64,000 bases of DNA. Source: SAR202 cluster bacterium (GTDB lineage: Bacteria > Chloroflexota > Dehalococcoidia > Lucifugimonadales > UBA1123). A program made the translations under genes and the position numbers. A model generated the notes under the pieces. It was not told where the DNA came from. It worked only from the letters and a program-made list of their open reading frames with translations, and ran no database searches. Within the stretch, counting starts at the first letter, position 1. Each line of letters opens with the position of its first letter. Location: positions 1-64,000 of the forward strand of contig JASMDM010000003.1 in assembly GCA_030752795.1 (NCBI GenBank), read 5' to 3'. Positions 1 to 7,489 of the stretch are shown here, one piece after another.

Positions 1-1
1 T

Positions 2-184
2 ATCGGTGCGCGCGAACCCGCGCATCATGTGCGGCCAAGCCTTGGCCGATTATCGGCCCTCTGGTACCATTGCGGCAAAACGCACTCGGTCTCGCCGGAC
101 AAGCACATATACCCACGCTCCTGTCGTCGGTGTGGCGATGCATGGCTGGACGACGATGATGTCGCAATTCGTCAAGCAAATTGA
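2..184 (+). CDS. C-terminal fragment of a possible zinc-ribbon protein (partial)
   Basis: A reading frame is open from the left edge to a TGA at 182-184 and gives about 60 residues. It contains a His-Cys-Gly, then about 20 residues later Cys-Arg-Arg-Cys-Gly, a spacing typical of a small zinc ribbon. It ends in an acidic Asp-rich tail. The start lies outside the window. I do not recognise a family, and a chance open frame is possible. Confidence 0.3.
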   Translation: MGAREPAHHVRPSLGRLSALWYHCGKTHSVSPDKHIYPRSCRRCGDAWLDDDDVAIRQAN

Positions 185-335
185 TCCGAGAGCGTACGGC
201 TCATTTCGGACGCGATCATCAAACGGTTAGCCACCAAAGAGCTCCGAGATAGGCTGCCCGAGGTGAGTGCGTCCAGCGTAAGTTGGATTGTGGTCGGGCG
301 CGACGGTCTTAATCAGGAACGAAAAGGAGGCGGTC

Positions 336-565
336 ATGGTCAAGCTAGTTATCGTGACCAGAGAGCAGCAGGAAAGAGGCCGGGCTGAAATGGAGCGGTT
401 TGAAGCCAGGATCCACAAGCCCAGGAGAAGAAGAAGGAGGTAGAGCGCCAGATACGAGAGGAAAAGTCGCGGCGCGACACCGAGCACCGCGCACAAGGAG
501 CTGAGGCTAGGCGGCAGAGCTCGCCGATATCGCGGTCGCGCATCGGGCGCGGGGAGCGTGAGTGA
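336..565 (+). pseudogene. Small charged coiled-coil protein, frameshifted
   Basis: An ATG at 336 follows a strong ribosome-binding site (AAAGGAGG at 323-330) and begins MVKLVIVTREQQERG. This frame stops at 441-443 inside an Arg-rich run (purine stretch at 412-440). Shifting by one base in that stretch gives a continuous Glu/Lys/Arg-rich helix (QAQEKKKEVERQIREEKSRR) that runs to a TGA at 563-565. The purine-rich tract is a plausible slippage site. The final TGA overlaps an ATG at 565 (TGATG), suggesting coupling to the next gene. Function is unknown; the setting looks prophage-like, but no phage marker is recognised. Confidence 0.4.
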
Positions 566-568
566 TGG

Positions 569-1111
569 GTGTTGAGCCTTTCCTATCGCTATCGCCTCGC
601 TATCGCCTCGCTATCGCCAAACACTGAACTCGGCAATACCTACGATCCGGCGAACCCGTCAGCTTCGTACGGTACGGGATGGCTGGCCTGCTTCGGTGTC
701 ACTCACGGCTGGGGCGGCTGGTCGGCCGGCTGGTCGATAGCCGAACAGAGCGCCAATGACGAGACCCTCCTCGGTTACAGTGTTGTGGAGCTCGCCGACC
801 AAACCATTAGCGACTTAGAAACCGATGTCTACGGTCGCTCTTGCTTGCGCATAATATTTCGCGAGCGGAACGTCAGCACGGAGAAACAGTACCTGATGCT
901 CTTCGCCTTGCGCGGTATCGGGTCGCCCACCGCTCAGTTCTTCGTCAACGGAACCCTGGTGGACACCGAAGAGGTTGGCTCTAACGAACAGGTGGCTATC
1001 CTGTTCGACTGTCCGGGGGACGATGTATGGACCACCGTGTACGTACGGGTCGCGTCGTCTTCTTACAACGCGACCATAGGCTTCAGCGGAGTAGATATCT
1101 ACCTGCTCTAG
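569..1111 (+). CDS. Hypothetical protein, possibly phage or surface structural
   Basis: A 180-residue open frame begins at a GTG and ends at 1111. The protein is rich in Gly, Trp, Ser and Thr, with beta-strand-like composition, and has no membrane segment. A better-placed ATG at 565, overlapping the previous stop as TGATG, reads a different frame into the 11-bp repeat tract at 589-621 and dies soon after. The true N-terminus was therefore probably MGVEPFLSLS, and a change in repeat number broke the frame. The family is not recognised; a tail or surface protein is only a guess from composition. Confidence 0.45.
   Translation: MLSLSYRYRLAIASLSPNTELGNTYDPANPSASYGTGWLACFGVTHGWGGWSAGWSIAEQSANDETLLGYSVVELADQTISDLETDVYGRSCLRIIFRERNVSTEKQYLMLFALRGIGSPTAQFFVNGTLVDTEEVGSNEQVAILFDCPGDDVWTTVYVRVASSSYNATIGFSGVDIYLL
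589..621 (+). repeat. 11-bp tandem repeat inside a reading frame
   Basis: Two perfect copies of CTATCGCCTCG (589-599, 600-610) are followed by a third copy diverging only at the end (611-621), with a partial unit before them. Eleven is not a multiple of three, so gain or loss of a unit changes the frame. Adding one unit or losing two would join the coupled ATG at 565 to the long frame ending at 1111. Confidence 0.8.
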
Positions 1112-1241
1112 CGGGAAATCCACTGTCACAATATTAGCGAGCGCACTGTGTGGAGGCTCGGCGGCATTTCGACGTTCCGAATCAATCGGCGCCCGTTGAA
1201 CGTCGATTGCCGCAGGCAAGGTTATGCGAATTGAGTGAGCT

Positions 1242-1503
1242 GATGTTTAGGACCTGGTGCGCCGTCATCGCATTTTTGCTCACAACAGCGCGCACGTCGG
1301 AACTGCCGTCGACGCAGATGGTAGCCGGCCTGCGGGAGCGCACCGAGGCCTTTGCGGGGGAGTTAAGCGGTGAAACCAGGTTCGTAGTCTTCAAGTTCAT
1401 GAGCCTTCGATCTCGTGGACACTGCGCGTCCACCAACGAATTCGCCAGGGGCACATCCATCAAGTATGCCGTCGCCCTCGAAGAAATCATGATTGAACTC
1501 TGA
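1242..1503 (+). CDS. Hypothetical protein, doubtful
   Basis: An ATG at 1242 opens an 86-residue frame with a hydrophobic start (MFRTWCAVIAFLLTTA) resembling a signal peptide. No clear ribosome-binding site or family is seen. The frame can be extended to 1150. It is followed after 6 bases by another small open frame, which gives weak support for a real gene pair. Confidence 0.25.
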
Positions 1504-1509
1504 ACGCAG

Positions 1510-1815
1510 ATGAGGTTGGCGGAAGGCAAACTCATCGACTTTTCGATCGGCGAGATTTCCCTAGTGCGCAATGCCCGATACTTCACGGGAGACGAATACT
1601 ACGAGACAGAGCTCCTCATCGCGGGCCGGACCGAAAGCGAATACGTACGTTGGGTGTTCGAAGACGAAGAGTGGTGGCAGGAGCACATCCACTGGGACAA
1701 AGGCTGCCATTTCCCTATTTGTAACTGGACTCTACTGAGGCGCGCCTTCTGCCGTGACGGCACGGTTTACCGTGACGGGCGCCTCGATTCGATCCCGGGC
1801 TCGACGGGGCTGTAG
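1510..1815 (+). CDS. Hypothetical protein
   Basis: A 101-residue open frame rich in Glu, Asp and Trp (for example the stretch FEDEEWWQEHIHWDKGCHF). The skewed, non-random composition suggests real coding, but no good ribosome-binding site precedes the ATG and I recognise no family. Downstream, 1816-2049 holds no recognised feature. Confidence 0.35.
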   Translation: MRLAEGKLIDFSIGEISLVRNARYFTGDEYYETELLIAGRTESEYVRWVFEDEEWWQEHIHWDKGCHFPICNWTLLRRAFCRDGTVYRDGRLDSIPGSTGL

Positions 1816-2049
1816 GTCGGTCACGCACGACCGGTGAGGTGGAGGCCGCTGTTCCCACGTCAGCGCACGATCCCGCACCACAAGCGCATAGTCGAACAGA
1901 CGCGTAGACGTATGGGCGTCGGAGCCGGGACGCGATCAGCACGGCGCCAAGCGGCGCGACTGAGTTCGACGCGGTTTGACCCACTCGAAGCCAATCGCTA
2001 GACTCTCGCCATCGCCGAAATCTCTACTCGTTAAGTATGGAGGGCCAAA

Positions 2050-2475
2050 TTGCTGGACAAACTGACCAACTTCTCTATCGCCGTCAGCAGCATCGACGAG
2101 GCGGCGGATTACTACGCCAAGATGTTCGGCGTCAAGATGATGAGGGTCATACCCAATCCTTCGCATTACGGATTCCAGGCAGCTTGGATGGGCGACGGCG
2201 AAACCGCGTTCATCGAGCTCTTGGAGCCGACCGACCCCGAGGGCGCGGTCGCCCGCTTCCTCAAGTCCCGAGGCGGTGGCGTGTACATGGTCTCGTTCGA
2301 CGTGCCGGACCTCGCGGAGACCGTGCGACACGTGCGCGCCAACGGCGGACGCATCACCGGAATCCCCGACGATGAGGAGCCGGGCCCGAACACAAACGTC
2401 GTGTGGGTTCACCCGTCCACGACGATGGGCGTGTTCGTCCAGCTTCAACGTCCCGGCCGCGGCGTGCTCGAGTAG
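2050..2475 (+). CDS. VOC-family (glyoxalase/epimerase-like) protein
   Basis: This 141-residue protein is one vicinal-oxygen-chelate module: LTNFSIAVSSIDEAADYY at the N-terminus, then a central FIELLEP strand and a C-terminal half with VYMVSFDVPDL. The layout resembles glyoxalase I and methylmalonyl-CoA epimerase-like proteins, which bind a divalent metal with His/Glu ligands in the VOC fold. The substrate cannot be told. The TTG start at 2050 is favoured by GGAGGG at 2040-2045 just upstream. A decayed second copy of its 3' half lies at 3277-3395, so the locus was once duplicated. Confidence 0.75.
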   Translation: MLDKLTNFSIAVSSIDEAADYYAKMFGVKMMRVIPNPSHYGFQAAWMGDGETAFIELLEPTDPEGAVARFLKSRGGGVYMVSFDVPDLAETVRHVRANGGRITGIPDDEEPGPNTNVVWVHPSTTMGVFVQLQRPGRGVLE

Positions 2476-2660
2476 TTCGCGACTAGGCGACTGCCTCGAT
2501 CGCCGATCGGGGGCGCCCGCAATCCTGAAGGGGCGCGCGTCGATAGACGTGTCGCGGTTCGGGGAGCGCGGGATGCGACAGGGAGAGACCTGGGGTGAAG
2601 AGTGCTGAACAGGGTCGGCCTGATGGCAACAAACGAAATACGTGGCGCTGAACAAAAAGT

Positions 2661-2692
2661 TGTCATTCAGAGGCCGAAGCCGAAGAATCTAG
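2661..2692 (-). repeat. Dispersed repeat, family A (reverse copy)
   Basis: Read on the minus strand this is AGATTCTTCGGCTTCGGCC followed by TCTGAATGACA. It matches the ends (AGATTCTTC and GAATGACA) of copies at 7358, 19623 and 48987. This copy has a different palindromic centre. Confidence 0.6.
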
Positions 2693-2921
2693 TCGCCGAA
2701 CACGCACTTCTGCCAGCAGAACTCCAGAAGTTTCTCATTCTGCGGAAGATCAGGACGGCGAGAAGCGTAGAGCACAATGTATTTAGTAGATGACCTTAGG
2801 CCGAGCCCACTACCTCGGGTAGCGCACCGGCCGATGTGGTCATCAGCAGCGTTCGCCGGGCAATCAACCAGGCGCCCAATAATCGAACGGGGATCGTTGA
2901 GCGCCCGGCAATCGAGACCGG

Positions 2922-3101
2922 TTAACGGACGATCAGCGGCTCGCCTTTGCGGCTGCAACCAACGCCATGGGGGTCGCCGCACACCGCGGGACTCCCGCTG
3001 TTTTTCTGCGTGAGCGTCTCATACAGCTCTTTGTTCACCTGAGCTCCACATTCGCCCGGGCAGTACGCGTACGTGTCTTCTTTGAATTCCACTTCTGCCA
3101 T
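2922..3101 (-). CDS. Small Cys-rich protein (59 aa)
   Basis: An ATG at 3101 is preceded by a perfect GGAGG with six-base spacing, and the frame ends with TAA at 2922-2924. The 59-residue product begins MAEVEFKEDTYAYCPGEC. It has two Cys pairs, C14/C18 (CPGEC) and C41/C49 with an intervening His45 (CGDPHGVGC), which suggests a small metal-binding or redox knuckle. No family is recognised. It stands alone in a 1.4-kb region otherwise made of repeats and decayed sequence. Confidence 0.6.
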   Translation of the reverse strand: MAEVEFKEDTYAYCPGECGAQVNKELYETLTQKNSGSPAVCGDPHGVGCSRKGEPLIVR

Positions 3102-3276
3102 TTCATTCCTCCGGTTCTTGAAAGATTTATATGTTTGAGTCTACCAGTAATCGTTGCTTAGAATCATTATAGTTGTCGATGATTTCGGTTGAGGGCGACG
3201 GTTGGCGTCGCATTGGCCGGAGCGACAACCGCAGGCGCTGTCGACCAGCGGCAGATCGACTTTAACCCCCGAGTGC

Positions 3277-3395
3277 CACGTACGCGCCAACGGGGGACGC
3301 ATAACGAGTTCGTGGACGAGTCCTCGGGACCGGCCGGCACATCGTGTGATTCCACTCGTCCTCGACGATGAGCTTGTTCATGCAACTCTAACGAC
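3277..3395 (+). pseudogene. Remnant of a second VOC-family gene
   Basis: This stretch aligns over about 120 bases with 2330-2453 of the intact VOC gene. The opening block (CACGTACGCGCCAACGG against CACGTGCGCGCCAACGG) and the closing block (CGACGATGAGCTTGTTCAT against CGACGATGGGCGTGTTCGT) are both clear. Small deletions and in-frame stops prevent translation. Only the part encoding the C-terminal half survives. The rest of 3396-3893 shows no recognised feature. Confidence 0.7.
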
Positions 3396-3893
3396 CTGGT
3401 CACGGTGTGCTGGGATGATGGGCGGGGCCGGCGATCGATTCCGTCACCGACCCCTAGCGACCACGGTTCGGAACTGCGACGCCGCGCGAGTGTACCGGCG
3501 TGTGGGCGGGAATGGCCTGCGCCGGGTCAAGCCGGTGCTATTGAGTTTCTGATGCGCGGGCAAACCGCAAAACCCGAGGGTAGGCCGATCTGACGCGTTT
3601 CGGGCTTTGAGTCATGCGTGTTTCGCCGCACAGGCTAATCCGTTAACAGGCGACTACGCGCTTCGACAGCTCGTCCTAGCCCGTACGTGATTCGACGCCT
3701 ATCTCATTCAACCAGAGGACTGCTGCGCTCCTTCGGCGGCGCATATTTCGTACGTTTCTGCCACTCGCCAGGTCAAGTGACGACGCAAGCCCTTTCGCCT
3801 GACAGACGGGGTGACAACACCAGCTCCGTGATACGTTACATGCGCCATTCGCACGAATTTTGCGGAGCATCAAGACAAACGTTTGGAGATACG

Positions 3894-5882
3894 GTGGGAC
3901 CTTCAAAAGTGTTGACGCTAACAGCAGCGACAATCCATTCGTTCCGGTCCATACTGGGAGAGGTTCGGGTTCCGATTGAACCGGGGATCCAATTCCTCGT
4001 AGGACGAAATGGCAGCGGCAAATCAACGATTCTGCAAGCGATCGGCTTGTTGAGTTCCTCTGCCAACGTTCCGCCAAACCGGTTTCCCAAAGCTCTAACC
4101 CAAACTGAGAGACGCGCTCTGCCGAATGACACCGTACTTGTGTCAGCCGAGTTTCAAGTTCGACGTACCGACAATGGTCACAATCTTTCTTTGCCAGAGG
4201 ATGTTACTGGGATCATTCGCCGCGTGTTCGCCGACGGCAATCGAACGGCCACAACGAATCTGGGTGAATCGCCTGAAATAGACGATTCGCACTCCAACGT
4301 AGTGCAAGAATCCATCGCAGGGATCAACTCGTATTTGGACTCCTTCAACTTTGAGAGTAGTCACTCTGAAGGCCTCGCGGACTTGGTACAGACCGCTATT
4401 GGGCTTACAAGAGATGAAGCGTCAGCAACTCTGTTTCGTCCCCTGACCGACCTCGCCAATATGCCAGCGGCGGATGGTTTCAATGTCGAATCTGAGGAGC
4501 TAAACCAGCTCGTCCATGTATTGCGAGGGAGTTTTTCGCAGTTCGACCGTAGACCACAGTGGGCCAACGACATTGACTCGTATTTTCCGGCAGTGACGTT
4601 CGTTCCCTCGAGGTACGACTTGCCGGACGAATTCGCCCTTGCTCAGGCAGAAAACGCTGCTAACGGCTCGATGCTCTCAGCGAAGAAGCTCCTACAACTT
4701 GCGGGGCTATCGCCGGCAAGTCTCAGGGGCCTCGAAGAAAGGGAGCGCCAACAGGTCGTCCATCAGGGAAACGAGATTCTGCAAGATGTGATCCAAGAAC
4801 ACTGGACTCAAGAAAAGTTGACGATTCAACTAACCGTCAACCCGGACGATCGTGTATTCGTATCCCTCAGAGAAAGTACCGGCGCATATGTAGCGCCGTC
4901 CGAATCGAGTGAAGGGTTGAAGTGGTTCTTGCCATTTTTCATCAACATGATGGTTGATCTCGGCAGTGAATGGAAAAATGCCATCATATTGGTCGACGAC
5001 TCAGGGGTATTTCTTCATTTGGAAGCTCAGAAAGAAGTCCGAGACTTGTTGATCGCGCTGGCCGACTCTAACGCAGTTGTCGTGGCTACCCATAGCCCGA
5101 CGCTTCTTTCACTAGCCGATTCCCGCAGAATATATGTGGTCGAAAAACAAGAAACGTCCGCAAGTCATCGTGGTGGAACAACCGTCACAGAAGCCAGATC
5201 TTCCGGAAAAGATGAGCGAGTGGTAATCAGAACCGCGATGGGCATGACAATCGGCGACACGTTGTTCGGGAACCAAACGACCCTCATTGTCGAAGGCCCA
5301 AGCGATCGCTGGTATGTCGAAGGAGCCGTGCGACTGAGAGCATTTCGAGACGTGTCGGACAGGCCCGGCGACGCAATTGGCGTCCTTTCTGCAGAAGACG
5401 CCGACAATATCGAGAAATACGCGGTGTGGTGTGACACGAAACGGCGCGAGTTTGCGGTCATACTTGACAGTGATTCGAAAGGGCGAGGCCGGAAAAAACG
5501 ACTCGAGGAAATAGGCTTAGGCGACCACGTCGTGCTGATAACCGACTATTTACGGCCCGATATCGCGGGGGACGGGACGATTGAAGATGTGTTCGGCGCT
5601 GTGGCGTTCGACGAATCGTTGTCGTCCAGCCATGCAACGAACTCCATGCCCGCAAAATCAATCGCTGCAGCGGCGACCGAGCAGCCTACCGACAAGATGA
5701 ACCCCACGCGAGGAAACGGTACTCTGGCAAGATTGCGCGGCAAGAAAACGAAGGTAAACAAGAATGACCTTGCGATCGAATTATTCAATCGGATAACGCG
5801 CGACCCTTCGCACGAACGTTCTCTCAATCGCCTCGTCGAACTCGCGCTGGCGTCGGTCAACAAAGCTTCGACGGCTCGTTAA
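3894..5882 (+). CDS. OLD-family ATP-dependent nuclease (ABC ATPase + TOPRIM)
   Basis: The protein joins an SMC/ABC-type ATPase to a C-terminal TOPRIM nuclease domain, the arrangement of OLD (overcoming lysogenization defect) proteins. Visible motifs are Walker A GRNGSGKST (residues 37-45), a degenerate Walker B ILVDDSG, the H-loop THSP, the TOPRIM glutamate in LIVEGPSD (E467) and the DxD pair in VILDSDS (D525, D527). OLD proteins act in antiphage defence or DNA processing. The GTG at 3894 is chosen because GGAG lies at 3885-3888 with good spacing and the ATPase fold starts just after; the frame is open back to 3687. No UvrD-like partner is adjacent, so this is not an obvious Gabija pair. A Nudix pseudogene follows 4 bases downstream. 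Confidence 0.85.
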   Translation: MGPSKVLTLTAATIHSFRSILGEVRVPIEPGIQFLVGRNGSGKSTILQAIGLLSSSANVPPNRFPKALTQTERRALPNDTVLVSAEFQVRRTDNGHNLSLPEDVTGIIRRVFADGNRTATTNLGESPEIDDSHSNVVQESIAGINSYLDSFNFESSHSEGLADLVQTAIGLTRDEASATLFRPLTDLANMPAADGFNVESEELNQLVHVLRGSFSQFDRRPQWANDIDSYFPAVTFVPSRYDLPDEFALAQAENAANGSMLSAKKLLQLAGLSPASLRGLEERERQQVVHQGNEILQDVIQEHWTQEKLTIQLTVNPDDRVFVSLRESTGAYVAPSESSEGLKWFLPFFINMMVDLGSEWKNAIILVDDSGVFLHLEAQKEVRDLLIALADSNAVVVATHSPTLLSLADSRRIYVVEKQETSASHRGGTTVTEARSSGKDERVVIRTAMGMTIGDTLFGNQTTLIVEGPSDRWYVEGAVRLRAFRDVSDRPGDAIGVLSAEDADNIEKYAVWCDTKRREFAVILDSDSKGRGRKKRLEEIGLGDHVVLITDYLRPDIAGDGTIEDVFGAVAFDESLSSSHATNSMPAKSIAAAATEQPTDKMNPTRGNGTLARLRGKKTKVNKNDLAIELFNRITRDPSHERSLNRLVELALASVNKASTAR

Positions 5883-5886
5883 CCTC

Positions 5887-6254
5887 ATGCCAAAACGTTG
5901 ACGCGGGACAGCTCTCGTAGTCAGTGACGGAAAGATACTCCTGGTACGCGATAGAGGACGTACGCGCTACTCGCTTCCAGGTGGCGGCATCAACCGCAAT
6001 GAGCCCGCGCTGGCCGCTGCGGCCCGCGAAATATACGAGGGAACCCGACTTAGTCCTTACCGAGCGAAATGGGTGTTTCAGTACAGTGGAACGTCGCAAG
6101 AACGCTGTATGTACTTGAGCGAGGTCAACCGGAAACCCGGCTCGACCACAAAGAATTGCGGGGCTACAAGTCGTGAGATGGTGAAGAAGATGTCCCGGGT
6201 TTGGCGCACGCCGACGACATCGTCCGAAAATGGAGGAACATGATCGCTGAATGA
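5887..6254 (+). pseudogene. Nudix hydrolase pseudogene
   Basis: Starting from the ATG at 5887, the sequence reads MPKR, a TGA (5899-5901), then RGTALVVSDGKILLVRDRG and SLPGGGINRNEP, a recognisable Nudix strand and box. The box continues AAAAREIYEGTRL, one residue short of the consensus REUxEExG. A frameshift near 6133 then restores RLDHKELRGYK. A second TGA (6174-6176) follows, and family-like sequence continues to a TGA at 6252-6254. Two stops, one frameshift and a damaged Nudix box mark it as inactive. It lies immediately behind the OLD gene, as if once co-transcribed. Confidence 0.75.
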
Positions 6255-6360
6255 TGTGTGTGAAGTTCAAAGCCAGGGTTGAACTTCAACAGGCGCGACT
6301 TCGCCGCATTCCTGATAAGCTGGCCCGACTGATCACGACACCTGAAAGGAACACACCGAC

Positions 6361-7128
6361 ATGGCATTCGAACCATTTGATTTGACGGGGAAGGTTGCGC
6401 TGGTTACCGGGGGGAACAGCGGGATCGGGCTTGGGATGGCGGTTGGGTTGGCGCAGGCAGGGGCGGACGTTTGCGTTTGGGGGACGAATCCGGACAAGAA
6501 CGCGGCGGCGGAGGCCGAACTCCTGAAGATCAAGGGCAAGGCGGCGGCGATTCGTTGCGACGTGTCCGACGAGGAGCAGGTCGAGGCGGCGTTCGCCCAG
6601 ACGCTCGAGACGTTCGGCAAGGTGGATTCGTGCTTTGCAAACGCGGGGGCCGGCGGCGGCGCGCTGTTCCACGAGTTCCCGACCGAGACCTGGAAACGGG
6701 TGATGGGCATCAACCTCGACGGGACGTTCTTCACGTTCCGGGCGGCGGCGAGGCACATGATCGAGCGCGGCGAGGGCGGGCGTCTGATCGGGACGTCGAG
6801 CGTTTCTTCGATCCATGGCGCCGCTCGAAACGAAGCGTACGCCGCGACGAAAGGGGCGATGATTGCGCTGGTCCGGAGTCTGTCGGTTGAGCTCGCCCGT
6901 CACGGAATCACGGCGAACTCGATCATACCCGGCTGGATCGAGACGGCGATGACGGCGTGGAACGTCGGGAACGAGAAGTTCGAGGACCGGGTGATGCGAC
7001 GAGTGCCGGTGCGACGCTGGGGACAGCCCGCCGATTTCGCGGGGATCGCGGTGTATCTCGCGAGCGATGCGTCGTCGTATCAGACGGGCGAGGAGTTCGT
7101 GATCGACGGCGGGTACACGCGGTTCTAG
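6361..7128 (+). CDS. SDR-family oxidoreductase
   Basis: A classical short-chain dehydrogenase of 255 residues, typical family length. It has the NAD(P)-binding motif TGGNSGIG (16-23), the NAG strand motif (N94) and catalytic Tyr160/Lys164 in YAATK. The family C-terminal signature is also present (SYQTGEEFVIDGGYTRF). It would oxidise or reduce a hydroxyl/carbonyl substrate that cannot be named. AAAGGA lies before the ATG. It is separate from neighbouring operons and is followed by a hairpin that may end transcription. Confidence 0.9.
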   Translation: MAFEPFDLTGKVALVTGGNSGIGLGMAVGLAQAGADVCVWGTNPDKNAAAEAELLKIKGKAAAIRCDVSDEEQVEAAFAQTLETFGKVDSCFANAGAGGGALFHEFPTETWKRVMGINLDGTFFTFRAAARHMIERGEGGRLIGTSSVSSIHGAARNEAYAATKGAMIALVRSLSVELARHGITANSIIPGWIETAMTAWNVGNEKFEDRVMRRVPVRRWGQPADFAGIAVYLASDASSYQTGEEFVIDGGYTRF

Positions 7129-7150
7129 GCGTCGGCTCAACGGCTATCGA

Positions 7151-7184
7151 ACACCGCTCGCGGATATCGGAACGTGAGCGGTGT
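7151..7184 (+). terminator. Possible terminator after the SDR gene
   Basis: A 9-bp perfect stem (ACACCGCTC at 7151-7159, GAGCGGTGT at 7176-7184) with a 16-nt loop is followed by CTTGTTT. The U tract is weak. Confidence 0.5.
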
Positions 7185-7301
7185 CTTGTTTCTCACAGAT
7201 TCAGGTGGATGTCGGGCGCCTGTAGCGCGTGTTGATGCAACTCCACGGTCGACGGGGGTTGGCGCCGGCGTAGCAGCCGGTTTGGTGGGTCGGGGCCGAG
7301 C

Positions 7302-7330
7302 GGGAGGGTTTGCCAAACCCTCCCCCACGG
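7302..7330 (+). repeat. Dispersed repeat, family B
   Basis: GGGAGGGTTTGCCAAACCC followed by TCCCCCACGG is a palindrome that recurs at 57962 (GGGAGGGTTTGAAACCCTCC, then CCTACGGAT) and, degenerate, at 49155. It lies in the intergenic space between two convergent genes. Confidence 0.7.
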
Positions 7331-7357
7331 AGGCCTGCCTTGTCTGCCTTCGGGGCC

Positions 7358-7400
7358 TGAGATTCTTCTTCCTTCCGAGCTCGGAAGGACCGTAATGACA
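7358..7400 (+). repeat. Dispersed repeat, family A
   Basis: Ends AGATTCTTC and AATGACA flank a 16-bp perfect palindrome, CTTCCGAGCTCGGAAG. Related copies are at 19623-19665 and 48987-49024, with a reverse variant at 2661-2692. Confidence 0.75.
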
Positions 7401-7489
7401 ATCTGTTCGCGCCGCGATTGGCGTCTCGCTGCTGCCCCCGACATAATGTTGCTACCGGCAAGCTGTCGCTGAAAGTTGATGGCTGTGGG

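Noticed and set aside
2602..2793. 63-residue plus-strand ORF
   Set aside because: It crosses the family A dispersed repeat and has no ribosome-binding site or family resemblance.
3687..3893. N-terminal extension of the OLD protein
   Set aside because: The 69 extra residues have no family similarity; a GTG at 3894 with a good ribosome-binding site starts right before the ATPase fold.
5899..5901. TGA in the Nudix gene as another selenocysteine codon
   Set aside because: The site is not a Cys position in Nudix proteins, no suitable hairpin follows, and the gene has a further TGA and a frameshift.
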